Assembly: GCF_003097235.1 (NCBI RefSeq)
Contig: NZ_QEQQ01000003.1
Coordinates: forward strand, 248,001-312,000
Source: Pseudomonas sp. CC120222-01a
GTDB taxonomy: Bacteria > Pseudomonadota > Gammaproteobacteria > Pseudomonadales > Pseudomonadaceae
DNA: 64,000 nucleotides
Reading direction: 5' to 3'
The first letter of the stretch is position 1. Every line of letters starts with the position of its first letter. Made by a program: the position numbers and the translations under genes. This document shows, in pieces, positions 37,905-48,028 of the stretch. The notes beneath the pieces were generated by a model. The model was given only the letters and a program-made list of their open reading frames with translations, did not search any database and was not told the DNA's origin.

Positions 37905-37940
37905 TCTGATTTTCAGAAGACACCCTATCTGTTTATAGAT
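37905..37940. promoter_or_regulatory. Candidate LysR boxes (T-N11-A type) upstream of pxpA
   Basis: TCTGA TTT TCAGA at 37905-37917 is a perfect 5-bp inverted repeat with T and A 12 bases apart, the T-N11-A LysR signature. A second inverted repeat, ATCT GTTTAT AGAT, lies at 37927-37940, 22 bp further on, as is usual for recognition and activation half-sites. Both are in the 116-bp gap between the LysR and pxpA starts. Confidence 0.6.
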
Positions 37941-38004
37941 CTTCCCAAGGGGGTTGGGAGAATCTAACGTGGCTTGCATGCCGTCACAAGCCAGGAGAAC
38001 AGCG

Positions 38005-38763
38005 ATGCGCGCAGTGGATTTCAACTCTGACATGGGCGAGGGCTTCGGCCCCTGGACCATCGGCGATGGCGTCGACCACGAACTGATGGCCTTCATCAGC
38101 TCGGCCAACATCGCCACTGGCTTTCATGCCGGCGACCCCGGCACCATGCGCCGCACCGTCGAGCGGGCCAAGGCGCTGGGCGTGGGCGTGGGGGCTCACC
38201 CCGGTTTCCGCGACCTGGTCGGCTTCGGCCGCCGCCACATCAACGCCCCGGCCCAGGAACTGGTCGACGACATCCTCTACCAGCTCGGTGCGCTGCGCGA
38301 GATTGCCTGGGCGCAGGGCGTCCGGCTGCAGCACATCAAGCCCCACGGCGCGCTGTACATGCACCTGGCCCGAGACGAAGAGGCCGCGCGCCTGCTGGTG
38401 GAAAACCTGCGGGTGATCGAACCGGAGCTGTTGCTGTATTGCATGCCCGGCTCGGTGATCTGCCGCATTGCCCAGGACCTCGGCCAGCCGGTGGTGCGCG
38501 AGTTCTACGCCGACCGCGAGTACGATCTGAGCGGCTCCATCGTGTTCACCCGCAACGTGCGTGGTTACGAGCCGCAACGGGTCGCCGAGCGGGTGCTGCG
38601 GGCCTGCCAGGAGGGTGTGGTGCGTACCGTGGAAGGCCAGGACCTGGCGATCGAATTCGATTCCATCTGCCTGCACAGCGACACCCCGGGCGCACTCGAC
38701 CTGGTCGAAGCCACCCGTGGGGCACTGGACGCCGCCGGTATCGAGGTGCGCGCACCGCGCTGA
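38005..38763 (+). CDS. pxpA: 5-Oxoprolinase subunit A (LamB/YcsF family)
   Basis: 252 aa starting at 38005 (AGGAGA before it). Family motif [18 protein letters not shown] is at the N-terminus, with [21 protein letters not shown] and [19 protein letters not shown] after it and a C-terminal half ending in [16 protein letters not shown] sequence. With PxpB and PxpC it forms the bacterial ATP-dependent 5-oxoprolinase that opens 5-oxoproline to glutamate. First gene of the operon. Confidence 0.93.
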   Translation: MRAVDFNSDMGEGFGPWTIGDGVDHELMAFISSANIATGFHAGDPGTMRRTVERAKALGVGVGAHPGFRDLVGFGRRHINAPAQELVDDILYQLGALREIAWAQGVRLQHIKPHGALYMHLARDEEAARLLVENLRVIEPELLLYCMPGSVICRIAQDLGQPVVREFYADREYDLSGSIVFTRNVRGYEPQRVAERVLRACQEGVVRTVEGQDLAIEFDSICLHSDTPGALDLVEATRGALDAAGIEVRAPR

Positions 38764-38856
38764 GTTTCGACGGCTGCAGGCGCAAAGACGCCGCAGCCGG
38801 TTGCACCTGTTTTGTTTTGCCTGCCGTTCGATAAAGATTCCAAAAAAGGAGCAGAC

Positions 38857-39732
38857 ATGGCCAGTACCCCCATTCGCTACAGCTTCGGTGCCGACGAGCA
38901 CCTGTTCGCCGAAGTCAGCGACAGCATGTCGCTGGAGGCCTTCTTCAAGGGCATGGCGGTGACCCGTGCGGTGGAGCGCCTGGCGCTGGAGGGCGTGCTC
39001 GACATCTGCCTGGCCAATGCCTCGTTCCAGATCCGCTTCGACCCGGACCGCATTGCCCCCGAGGCGCTGCTCGAAGCCGTACGTGGCGCCGAGGCCGAGG
39101 CGGTGGCCGAGCGTTCGTTGAGCACGCGGATCATCGAGATCCCGGTGCTGTACAACGACCCGTGGACCCACGAAACCCTCATGCGTTTCCGTGACCGCCA
39201 CCAGGACCCCGACAGCACCGACCTGGAATACGCCGCCCGCATCAACGGCCTGGCCGACGTCGAGGCGTTCATTGCCGCGCACAGTGGCGCGCCGTGGTTC
39301 GTGTCGATGGTCGGCTTCGTTGCCGGCTTGCCGTTCATGTTCCAGATGGTCGAGCGCGAGCGGCAGTTGCAGGTGCCCAAGTACCTGCGCCCACGCACCG
39401 ACACGCCCAAGCTGACCCTCGGCCATGGTGGCTGCTTCGGTTGCATCTACTCGGTGCGCGGGGCAGGGGGCTACCAGATGTTCGGCGTGACCCCGGCACC
39501 GATCTACGACCCGCAGCAGTCGCTGGCCTACCTGAAGGATCACATGGTGTTCTTCCGCCCCGGCGATATCGTGCAGTTCAAGCCCATGGACCGGCAGGCC
39601 TATGACCAGGCCGTGGCGGATGTCGAGGAAGGGCGCTTCGACCTGCGTATCCGCCCGGTGGAGTTTTCCCTGGATGCATTCCTCGCCGACCCGGTCGGCT
39701 ATCCCAAATCGCTGCAGGAGGCGCTGGCATGA
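38857..39732 (+). CDS. pxpB: 5-Oxoprolinase subunit B
   Basis: 291 aa, AHS1/KipI-type (carboxyltransferase domain, subdomain C/D). The start at 38857 has AAGGAG upstream. The family blocks are IPVLYNDPW, GFVAGLPFMFQMVERE, PRTDTPK, and VFFRPGDIVQFKPM. It is the partner of PxpC. A gap of about 90 bp separates it from pxpA and shows no strong terminator; the stop overlaps the pxpC start by four bases. Confidence 0.92.
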   Translation: MASTPIRYSFGADEHLFAEVSDSMSLEAFFKGMAVTRAVERLALEGVLDICLANASFQIRFDPDRIAPEALLEAVRGAEAEAVAERSLSTRIIEIPVLYNDPWTHETLMRFRDRHQDPDSTDLEYAARINGLADVEAFIAAHSGAPWFVSMVGFVAGLPFMFQMVERERQLQVPKYLRPRTDTPKLTLGHGGCFGCIYSVRGAGGYQMFGVTPAPIYDPQQSLAYLKDHMVFFRPGDIVQFKPMDRQAYDQAVADVEEGRFDLRIRPVEFSLDAFLADPVGYPKSLQEALA

Positions 39733-40700
39733 TCAAGGTCATCAAACCCGGATTGGCCACCTCGGTGCAGGACATGGGCCGCGAAGGCTATTACCACCTG
39801 GGCATCCCGCCTTCCGGTGCGCTGGACCAGTACGCCTTGCAGGCCGCCAACCACCTGGTCGGCAACCCCGCAGGTGCGGCGGGCCTGGAATGCACGTTGG
39901 TGGGACCGGAACTGGAGTTCCAGCATGACGCACTGGTGGCGGTGTGCGGTGCGCAGATGCCGGTGCTGCTCGATGGCCGCGAACAGCGCCCGGATACCGC
40001 CTTCGCGGTACGTGCGGGGCAGGTGCTGCGCTTTGGCTTCCCTACGGCGGGCGCGCGAGCGTACCTGGCGGTGGCGGGCGGCATTGATGTCCCCGAGGTG
40101 CTTGGTAGCCGCTCGACTTACGCGTTGGGCGCGCTCGGTGGTTTGCAGGGGCGCAAGCTGGTAGCCGGTGACCTGCTGCCGGTCGGCGTGCCGAGTGGCA
40201 AGAGCCGCGTCGGCGCCAGCCTGCCCATGGCCTTGCGCCAATCGTTGGGCGGCGAAGTGGTGTTGCGGGTGGTGCCGGGGCTGTATTTCCACCGCTTGAC
40301 CGAGGCGGCGGCGAAAAGCTTCTTCACCGATGCCTGGACCGTCGGTTCAGAAGCTGACCGCATCGGCTATCGCTACAAGGGCGGCGGTGCGCTGAGCTTC
40401 CAGCCGCGTGAGCAGCCGTTTGGCGCAGGGTCGGACCCCTCGAACATCGTCGACAGCTGCTACCCGATCGGCTCGATCCAGGTGCCGGCAGGGCTGGAGC
40501 CGATCATCCTGCACCGGGATGCGGTGTCAGGCGGTGGCTACGCGATGATCGGCACGGTGATCAGTGCCGACCTGGACCTGATCGGGCAGATGCAGCCGAA
40601 CCAGCAGGCGCGGTTTTTGGCGGTGAGCCTGGAGGATGCTCTGGCGGCCCGGCGCTCGTACAAGAAGAAGCTCGGCTGCCTGGCCAGGCTGTTTGGCTGA
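39729..40700 (+). CDS. pxpC: 5-Oxoprolinase subunit C (AHS2/biotin-dependent carboxyltransferase-like)
   Basis: 323 aa. AHS2/KipA-type fold with SVQDMGREGYYHLGIPPSGALDQYALQAANHLVGN at the start and VVPGLYFHRL, QPFGAGSDPSNIVDSCYPIGSIQVPAG and ILHRDAVSGGGYAMIGTVI later. It completes the PxpABC oxoprolinase. ATGA overlap with pxpB. A REP pair follows. Confidence 0.93.
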   Translation: MIKVIKPGLATSVQDMGREGYYHLGIPPSGALDQYALQAANHLVGNPAGAAGLECTLVGPELEFQHDALVAVCGAQMPVLLDGREQRPDTAFAVRAGQVLRFGFPTAGARAYLAVAGGIDVPEVLGSRSTYALGALGGLQGRKLVAGDLLPVGVPSGKSRVGASLPMALRQSLGGEVVLRVVPGLYFHRLTEAAAKSFFTDAWTVGSEADRIGYRYKGGGALSFQPREQPFGAGSDPSNIVDSCYPIGSIQVPAGLEPIILHRDAVSGGGYAMIGTVISADLDLIGQMQPNQQARFLAVSLEDALAARRSYKKKLGCLARLFG

Positions 40701-40711
40701 GTAAACGGTTA

Positions 40712-40821
40712 CCTGTACCGGCCTCTTCGCGGGCAAGCCCGCTCCCACAGGATTTGCACAGTATTCAAGCCCAGTGCAGTACTTGTGGGAGCGGGCTTGC
40801 CCGCGAAGAGGCCGGTACAGG
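40712..40821. repeat. REP-type inverted pair (type A) between convergent genes
   Basis: Left arm 40712-40750 and right arm 40782-40821 (containing the type A core) form an almost perfect long hairpin between pxpC (ends 40700) and the TonB receptor gene (ends 40833). Its place suits a bidirectional terminator. Confidence 0.9.
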
Positions 40822-40832
40822 CCACCGCAGCT

Positions 40833-42989
40833 TCAGAAGCTGTACTTGGCCGTCAGCATCATGTTACGCGGCGCGCCCCAGGTATCGCCGGCATAGTCCA
40901 CAGAACTGGCAATGGCCGAGTAGTACTTGCGGTCGAACACATTGTTGGCATTGAGCTGCAGGTCCAGATTCTGGTTGACCCGATAGCCGGCCATCAGGTC
41001 GGTGACCGCGTAGGAACCTTGAATCAGCCGGTACTCGCTGCCATCGGCCACGGTGAAGTCGTTGTAGATACGGCTCTGCCACGAGATGTTGCCACCCACG
41101 CGCAGTTTCTCCAGCGGGCCCTGGAAGTGGTAGACGGTGTTCAGCTTGAACATGTGCTCCGGGGTGTCGGTGTCGAAACGCTGGTTGACGTTGGCGGGGT
41201 TGGCGGCGTCCTTGATGGTGTGCGCGCGGGCGTAGGTGTAACCGCCTCCAACCTGCCAATTCGGGGTCAGCGCGCCTTGCAGCTCCATGTCGATACCCTG
41301 GCTGCGTACCTCGCCCGAGGCTTCGTAGCAGGAGGTTTGCGGGCAATCCGCGACGAATACCTGGGTGGCACGGTTTTCCTGGTCGATGCGGAACAGTGCG
41401 ATGCTGGCGTTGAGCGCGCCGCCAAAGTATTCGCCCTTGATGCCGACCTCGTAGTTCTTGCCCACGATCGGTTTTACCGGGGTGCCGGAAATGTCCTTCG
41501 AGCTTTGCGGGGTGAAGATGTCGCTGTAGCTCACGTACACCGAGTGATGGTCGTCGAGGTCGTAGATCAGGCCTGCGTACTTGGTGACGTTGCGGGTGAC
41601 CTTGTAGTCGCCGTCGCCATCACGGTTGTCGTAGTCGTACCAGTCCAGGCGCCCGCCGAGGATCAGCTTGAGCGGGTCGGCCAGGTTCAGGCGGGTGGTG
41701 ATGTACACGCCGTCCTGGGTGGTGACTTCGCGCTGGTTGCCGGTGTGCACGAAGTTCGGCTTGCTGCCGTTGAGCGGCCAGTTGGTGTCGTACGGGCTGT
41801 AGTTGCGGGTGTCCATGTCGTAGATGCGTTTGCTGGCGCCGACCACCAGCTCATGGCTGCGGCCCAGCAGGTCGAACGGCCCGCTGACGAAGGCATCCAG
41901 GCCCGCCTGGTTTTCCTGGTGCTTGGACTGGTAGACCGTGCGCGATATAGGCGCCTGCAGCCCGGCCCAGCGCGACTGGTAGGAACCGGTGAAGGTGGCC
42001 TGCTGCTGCGCGTAGTTGGCATTGACCTGCAGCTTCCAGTCGTTGGCCAGGCGCTGGCGCAACTCGGCGAATACCGTGTCGATTTGCTGGTCTTTGTTTT
42101 CCCAGTCGCTGCCGGGGTTGTAGGAGCGCGAGAAGCCCATGTGATGGCCGTCCAGGGCAGTCGGCATGGCGCCCCAGAAGTAGTTGGTCTTGTCCTTCTG
42201 GTGCGAGAAACCGAGCATCAGGCTGGTGTCATCGGACAGGTCTGCCTCGGTCACCGCATAGAACAGGCCGTGGTCTTCCTCGACGTCATCGATGTAGCTG
42301 TTGGCGTCGCGGTAAGACGCCACCACGCGCCCACGCAGGGTGCCGCTGTCGTTGAGCGGGCTGGAGGCATCGACCTCGCCGCGGTAGTCGTCCCAGCTGC
42401 CAGCGGCGCCGGTCAGGGTGACCTTCTGTTCGGCCAGCGGGCGCTTGCGCACCAGGTTGATGGCCGCCGACGGGTTGCCGGCACCGGTGACCAGGCCGGT
42501 GGCGCCGCGCACCACCTCGACCCGGTCGAACATCGCCAGGTTTGGCTGGGCGCCGACTATGTAGCCGGTGTAGCCGCTGGGGATGCCGTCGTACATCAGG
42601 TTGTCGATGTCGAACCCGCGTGCCGAGTAGCTTTGCCGGCCCGGGCCGTTGGAGTAGTCGAGGAACAGGCCAGGCGTGGCCTTGACCACGTCGTTGATGC
42701 TGGTCATGGCCTGGTCGTCCATGCGTTGGCGGGTGATCACGGTCACCGCCTGGGGCGTTTCACGCATGCTCAGCGGCAGCTTGGTGGCGGTGGACATGGA
42801 ACCGGTGGTGTAGGAGCCCGAGCCCTCGGTGGTGCTGCCCAGCGCGTCGGAGCTGATTTCAGTGGCGCCCAGTTCCAGTGTGGTTGGGGCGTCTTCAGCC
42901 AGTGCGGGAGTGGCGATAGCCATGTAGACGGCCATGGCGAGCAGGTTACGGGCGGCGAGGGGGCGCGTGTGCGCGAGGGGCGACAACAT
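40833..42989 (-). CDS. TonB-dependent siderophore receptor
   Basis: 718 aa. A signal peptide (about 1-31, ending ALAE) leads straight into the plug (about 70-205, with PQAVTVITRQRMDDQAM, SARGFDIDNLMYDG and VEVVRGATGLVTGAGNPSAAINLVRKRPL). There is then a 22-strand-type barrel ending in LTAKYSF. There is no N-terminal signalling domain of the FecA type. It takes up ferric siderophores with TonB energy. GGAG is ahead of the start at 42989, and a Fur-like box lies 35-53 bp upstream of the start. No sigma/anti-sigma pair is adjacent. Confidence 0.92.
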   Translation of the reverse strand: MLSPLAHTRPLAARNLLAMAVYMAIATPALAEDAPTTLELGATEISSDALGSTTEGSGSYTTGSMSTATKLPLSMRETPQAVTVITRQRMDDQAMTSINDVVKATPGLFLDYSNGPGRQSYSARGFDIDNLMYDGIPSGYTGYIVGAQPNLAMFDRVEVVRGATGLVTGAGNPSAAINLVRKRPLAEQKVTLTGAAGSWDDYRGEVDASSPLNDSGTLRGRVVASYRDANSYIDDVEEDHGLFYAVTEADLSDDTSLMLGFSHQKDKTNYFWGAMPTALDGHHMGFSRSYNPGSDWENKDQQIDTVFAELRQRLANDWKLQVNANYAQQQATFTGSYQSRWAGLQAPISRTVYQSKHQENQAGLDAFVSGPFDLLGRSHELVVGASKRIYDMDTRNYSPYDTNWPLNGSKPNFVHTGNQREVTTQDGVYITTRLNLADPLKLILGGRLDWYDYDNRDGDGDYKVTRNVTKYAGLIYDLDDHHSVYVSYSDIFTPQSSKDISGTPVKPIVGKNYEVGIKGEYFGGALNASIALFRIDQENRATQVFVADCPQTSCYEASGEVRSQGIDMELQGALTPNWQVGGGYTYARAHTIKDAANPANVNQRFDTDTPEHMFKLNTVYHFQGPLEKLRVGGNISWQSRIYNDFTVADGSEYRLIQGSYAVTDLMAGYRVNQNLDLQLNANNVFDRKYYSAIASSVDYAGDTWGAPRNMMLTAKYSF

Positions 42990-43023
42990 GTAGGGCGGGC
43001 TCCTGACAACTGCTAATGTAAGT

Positions 43024-43042
43024 GAATATGAGAACGATTAGC
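43024..43042. promoter_or_regulatory. Fur-box-like site of the TonB receptor gene
   Basis: GAATATGAGAACGATTAGC matches the Fur consensus GATAATGATAATCATTATC at 13 of 19 positions, aligned by eye. It lies 35-53 bp upstream of the receptor start at 42989 and would repress the receptor in iron sufficiency. Confidence 0.6.
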
Positions 43043-43112
43043 AGTAAGTTTGTCAGGATGTGTCCCACCTTGGGAAGGTGGTATACCGAATCCATTACAA
43101 AATTTTCACAAA

Positions 43113-43942
43113 TTACCCGGAGCGGGTGATCTTCTTGCCTCGTTGGCTCGCCACTTCCAGCGCCTGCCCATCGCGCTGCTTGCCTTGCCGCGCCAGGCCT
43201 TCGAGCTGCGGAATCAGCATGCCTTCCGGCAAGTGCCGCCAGAACCGCCCCGGCATGTGCAGGCGCAGGGCGTCGGGGTTGAGCCGGGCCGGATTGAAGG
43301 TGTGCCGGTAGTAGGTACGCCACAGTTCGGCGTCGGGGTCGTCGGCATTGTGTGCCCATTGCCGCCAATCGTCCGGGCAACGGCGGTGATAGTCGAAGGC
43401 CTGGCCGTCGTAGCGAATGCCGTCCCGAGGCGTTGCGATGAGCCAGCGCTGGCGCCCCAGGCGGTCGGCGAAGTGCGCGCTGGCGCTTTCCAGGATGTCG
43501 TGGGCAGGTTCGTGATAGGCCACCAGGTCGAGCTGCAACTGCTCGGCCAGCGCCTCTGGCAGCGGCACGAAGCGCACGAACGCATGCAGGTGGTGCGCCT
43601 CGCGGCTGACCTGCTTGATGCGCCGCTGCAATTCGCTGCCCAGTCGGTCACCGGCCAGCATGGCGGTGCGGTCGCCGTGGGCCACGCGCCAGAGCACTTC
43701 ATACAGCAGGTTCCAGCGTTGCTCGCCGCGGTAGCGGGCCGCCTGCTCCAGTTGCGTCAGCAACGCGGCGGGCACCTTGGCGCGAAACGGGCCGGGGCCA
43801 TCGGGCAAAGGTGTGGGTAGGGCCAGCAGGTCCTGAATCGGGCCTTGTGCCCAGGTCACGTCGGCGGGGTCGATGCCGTGGCCGAGCAGGGTACGCGCCT
43901 GGTCGCGCCAGGTGCCGAACTGGTCATCGCAATCGAGCGCAA

Positions 43943-43952
<10 letters not shown>
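43113..43952 (-). CDS. TIGR03915-like protein with DUF4130 / uracil-DNA-glycosylase-type fold
   Basis: 279 aa, starting with GTG at 43952 inside the last codons of the radical SAM gene (10-bp overlap). I recognise it as the protein that habitually follows TIGR03916-type radical SAM genes, with a DUF4130-type domain whose members are often described as uracil-DNA-glycosylase-related and as putative DNA repair proteins. Features seen: LYEVLWRVAHGDRTAMLAG, RFVPLPEALAEQLQLDLVAYHEPAHDIL, and the C-terminal FNPARLNPDALRLHMPGRFWRHLPEG. Biochemical function is not established, so I do not assign one. It is probably in one mRNA with the radical SAM gene and under LexA. Confidence 0.75.
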
Positions 43953-45163
<1,211 letters not shown>

Positions 45164-45180
45164 GGGGATGTCTCGAAATA

Positions 45181-45196
45181 CTGAATATTCATACAG
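45181..45196. promoter_or_regulatory. LexA (SOS) box
   Basis: CTGAATATTCATACAG is a CTG-N10-CAG SOS box and the reverse complement of CTGTATGAATATTCAG. The Pseudomonas LexA consensus is CTGTATAAATATACAG. Flanking AAATA and TATTT bases extend the palindrome. It sits 18-33 bp ahead of the radical SAM start on the minus strand and is closest to that gene only, so this pair should be induced by DNA damage. Confidence 0.85.
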
Positions 45197-45236
45197 TATT
45201 TCGAGACTTGTGCATTTGCAAGGGCCTGAATCGGCT

Positions 45237-46199
45237 TCAGGGCTTACTGAAGACGTAGAACAGGTTCGGCTCGCTGACGATATAGAGGTTGCCGGCACTG
45301 TCCATGGTCATGCCTTCGGGTTGCGGCGCATCACGGTGCAGCCCACCCAGCCAGGCGCGCAGCGAACGGATGCTGACGAAGCGGCCATCACCATCGAGCT
45401 CGGTGATGTTCTTCGACTGGTCGCTGAGTACCAGCAGGTGCCCGGTACGCGGGTCGTAGTAGCCGTCGGACAGGTCGGTGGCGTACACGCTGCGCTTGAC
45501 CCAGTCGCGGCGGTCGCTGACGGTCATTTGCAGGGGGCCGCCGCTGAGTGCCGTGAGCATGCCGGTCACGGTGAACAGCTGGCGTGGGTCGCGCTCCTTG
45601 ATGGCGAACAGGCGGTCGTGCTGGCGGTCGTAGGTCACCCCCTCGAAGCCCTTGTTGCGGAAGGTCGGGTTGATGTCGAGGGTGATCCACTGGGCCTCGC
45701 TGGCGTGGATCGGCTGCGGGTGGTCGGGGAGGGTGATCACGTCCAGCCGTTGCTTCTGCTCGTCGCTGATGGCCAGGCGGCCATTGCCCAGGTACGCCAG
45801 GCCCTCGGTATCTTCGAAGTCCACCAGCGGGTAGCGCGCCAGGATGTCGCCGGTCTTGCTCAGCTCCAGCAGCTCCATGGGCACACCATTGGTGATCGCC
45901 AGCAGCCGGTCACGGTCGTAGTCGTAGGTGATGCCGGAGAGGTTGTTCAGGTCTGGCGCCACCACCTTGGCATCAATGGTGACCTTGAAGTCCGGCAGCC
46001 AGATGTTCTTGCCGGGCGCGGTGTCGCCGGTCCAGCGGTTGCTCAGGTGTGCGTAGAGCTGCTGTGGCCAGAACGAGCGGGCGGCTTCGATGCCCAACAG
46101 GGCCATGGCCACCAGCACGCTGACTGCACCAATCTGGCCCCAGCGGTTCAAGCGTCGCCACAGGTGCCGGCGCGGCACTGGCAGAGTCCGGGTCGTCAT
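45237..46199 (-). CDS. SdiA-regulated/YjiK-like beta-propeller-type protein
   Basis: 320 aa. One transmembrane helix is near the N-terminus (RWGQIGAVSVLVAMALLGIEAARS), followed by an extracytoplasmic domain. The SdiA-regulated family has repeated blade-like segments such as NNLSGITYDYDRDRLLAITNG, DFEDTEGLAYLGNGRLAISDE, NKGFEGVTYDRQHDRLFAIKERD and QPEGMTMDSAGNLYIVSEP. These resemble a six-bladed propeller or phytase/esterase-like fold. It overlaps the ArnT-like gene by four bases. Its job in the surface-sugar cluster is unknown. Confidence 0.8.
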   Translation of the reverse strand: MTTRTLPVPRRHLWRRLNRWGQIGAVSVLVAMALLGIEAARSFWPQQLYAHLSNRWTGDTAPGKNIWLPDFKVTIDAKVVAPDLNNLSGITYDYDRDRLLAITNGVPMELLELSKTGDILARYPLVDFEDTEGLAYLGNGRLAISDEQKQRLDVITLPDHPQPIHASEAQWITLDINPTFRNKGFEGVTYDRQHDRLFAIKERDPRQLFTVTGMLTALSGGPLQMTVSDRRDWVKRSVYATDLSDGYYDPRTGHLLVLSDQSKNITELDGDGRFVSIRSLRAWLGGLHRDAPQPEGMTMDSAGNLYIVSEPNLFYVFSKP

Positions 46200-47752
46200 T
46201 GTGCAGGCCCCTGTGCGGCGGTTTGCAGGTTCCCGGGGGTGTTGGCCCAGGCGAAGTGGTAGACCTGTTCAGGTACGGCTGGCCGGCACTGGCCGTTGTC
46301 GGCATCGGCACCGACCACGTACCACTCGGCGCGCGAGGTATCGCCCAGCCGGTGAGCCTTGTCGGCGTTGAAGCAGCGGCCCAGCTCGGTTTCCGGGATC
46401 AGGGCGAAGGCCGAGGGATTTTGGCGCAGCCAGTACACCGCCGTTTCGGGCTTGGACTGGTTGGCGAAACCGAAATGGACAATGGGTTGTCGGGCGAACA
46501 GCCAGTGCCCTTCACGCCAGTTGACCAGCACCAGCTCGGCGCCACCCGTGGCGCGGGCGGCGTCGGCCATCAAGGTTTCGTGGGGGTTTTGGCCTTCCTT
46601 GAGCGGCTCGACGAAGCCGCGGGCGAACCACAGGCAGAACCAGGCCACGGCAATGGCGGTGAACGCCTTGCGCCAGCCGGGGCGGCGCTGCAGCCAGCGC
46701 TTGAGCATCCACGGCACCAGCGGGGCGATGGCCAGTACCAGGCCAGGCAGGGCCGGGAAGATGTAGAGCTTGCGCTTGCCGCTGCTGAGGCTGAAGAACA
46801 GCAGCACCAGGGCCACCCAGCCGAGCAGCAGCAGGAAGCGCCCATCGCGTTTCTGCAACTGCCGGCGCCAGGCCGGGACCAGCCACGGCAAGGCCAGGAT
46901 CAGCGGCAGCCAGTACTGCGGGATGACCTTGACGAAGAAGTACCAGAAGGGCTCGCGATGGTCCCAGGCATTGGCATAGCGGTTGGCGGTCTGGCGCAGG
47001 AGAATTTCCTTCAGGTAGGCCAGTTCCGCCGCGCCGCCGCCGTGGGCGATCGAGACCAGCAGCGGCAGCAGCCACACCGCGCAGCCTGCCAGCAGCCAGA
47101 CGAAACCCAGGCTCCAGCGCCCAGCCTGGCCGGGATAGGCCACCACGCCGCGCCAGCCTTTGCGCACCGCCCAGGCATAAGGCAGCAGCATCAGTGCCGG
47201 AACAAACCCCACGCCCTTGCTGATGATGCCCAGGCCCATGGCCGCGCAGGCCAGGTAGAACCAGCCCCAGGCAGGCCCGAGCAGCAGGTGGCGGACCATG
47301 CCGTAGAGGCCCAGCGCCACCCACAGGCACAGGTAGCTGTCGATCTGCCCGGTACGCAGGATGCTGTAGCTTTGGTAGGTCGCCAGGAACAGCAGCGCGG
47401 CAATCACGCCGATGCGTCGGGTCCACAGGCGTCGCCCCAGGTCATGCAGCACCAGGGTGATGGTCGCCGCGGACATCAGCCCCGGCAGGTACAGCGCGAC
47501 CTTGGGCGAGCCGGTCAGGTAGCTGAACAGGGCCACGGTCCACATGAACAGCGGTGGCTTGTCGCCGTAGATTTCTGCAGCACGGTGGGGGATGAACCAG
47601 TTGCCGTTCTGGAGCATCTCCAGGGCAACGCCGAGGAAGCGCTCCTCATCGACGTTCATCGGCTGGCGCCAGCCGATACCGGCACCGACCAGCAGCACAG
47701 CGAGTACAACCAGGGCCAGGCGTTCGGCCCCGAGCGTCTTGAACCTAGGCAA
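46196..47752 (-). CDS. ArnT-like (GT83) polyprenyl-phosphate-sugar glycosyltransferase
   Basis: 518 aa, about twelve hydrophobic helices, with a lumenal C-terminal domain. The N-terminal loop carries MNVDEERFLGVALEMLQNGNWFIPH, like ArnT/dolichyl-P-Man:protein mannosyltransferases, where an early DE pair is catalytic. A second family block is YLKEILLRQTANRYANAWDHREPFWYFF. These enzymes move a sugar from a polyprenyl phosphate to lipid A, LPS or protein on the periplasmic face. Here the donor is probably made by the GT2 gene at 48025-48768. The gene is separated by 3 bp from the small LAB_N gene. Confidence 0.88.
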   Translation of the reverse strand: MPRFKTLGAERLALVVLAVLLVGAGIGWRQPMNVDEERFLGVALEMLQNGNWFIPHRAAEIYGDKPPLFMWTVALFSYLTGSPKVALYLPGLMSAATITLVLHDLGRRLWTRRIGVIAALLFLATYQSYSILRTGQIDSYLCLWVALGLYGMVRHLLLGPAWGWFYLACAAMGLGIISKGVGFVPALMLLPYAWAVRKGWRGVVAYPGQAGRWSLGFVWLLAGCAVWLLPLLVSIAHGGGAAELAYLKEILLRQTANRYANAWDHREPFWYFFVKVIPQYWLPLILALPWLVPAWRRQLQKRDGRFLLLLGWVALVLLFFSLSSGKRKLYIFPALPGLVLAIAPLVPWMLKRWLQRRPGWRKAFTAIAVAWFCLWFARGFVEPLKEGQNPHETLMADAARATGGAELVLVNWREGHWLFARQPIVHFGFANQSKPETAVYWLRQNPSAFALIPETELGRCFNADKAHRLGDTSRAEWYVVGADADNGQCRPAVPEQVYHFAWANTPGNLQTAAQGPAQ

Positions 47753-47755
47753 GGG

Positions 47756-48028
47756 CTATTCCTTCTGCTCTTTGTGTCGGGCAATCAATTGCAGGTTGCG
47801 CAGGTAGACCACCAGGCCGAACGACTGGCCGATGATGAACACCGGGTCTTCGCGGTAGATGGCGTAGATCAGCAGCAGGGCGCTGCCGAGCATGCTCAGG
47901 TACCAGAAGCCCACCGGGATCACGCTGCGCTTCTTGAATTCGCTGTACAGCCACTGCAGGACGAAGCGGCCGGTGAACACGACCTGACCGGCGAAGCCGA
48001 CGATCAGCCAGAGGGTTTCGCGGGTCAT
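47756..48028 (-). CDS. Small membrane protein with lipid-A-disaccharide synthase N-terminal (LAB_N) domain
   Basis: 90 aa, starting at MTRETLWLIVGFAGQVVFTGRFVLQWLYSE (48028), with about three hydrophobic helices. The sequence FTGRFVLQWLYSEFKKRSVIPVGFWYLSMLGS matches the LAB_N domain that is found alone beside GT2 and ArnT-type genes. The start overlaps the GT2 stop by four bases (ATGA). Such small proteins are thought to assist the flipping or synthesis of polyprenyl-phosphate sugars; this remains inference. Confidence 0.85.
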   Translation of the reverse strand: MTRETLWLIVGFAGQVVFTGRFVLQWLYSEFKKRSVIPVGFWYLSMLGSALLLIYAIYREDPVFIIGQSFGLVVYLRNLQLIARHKEQKE

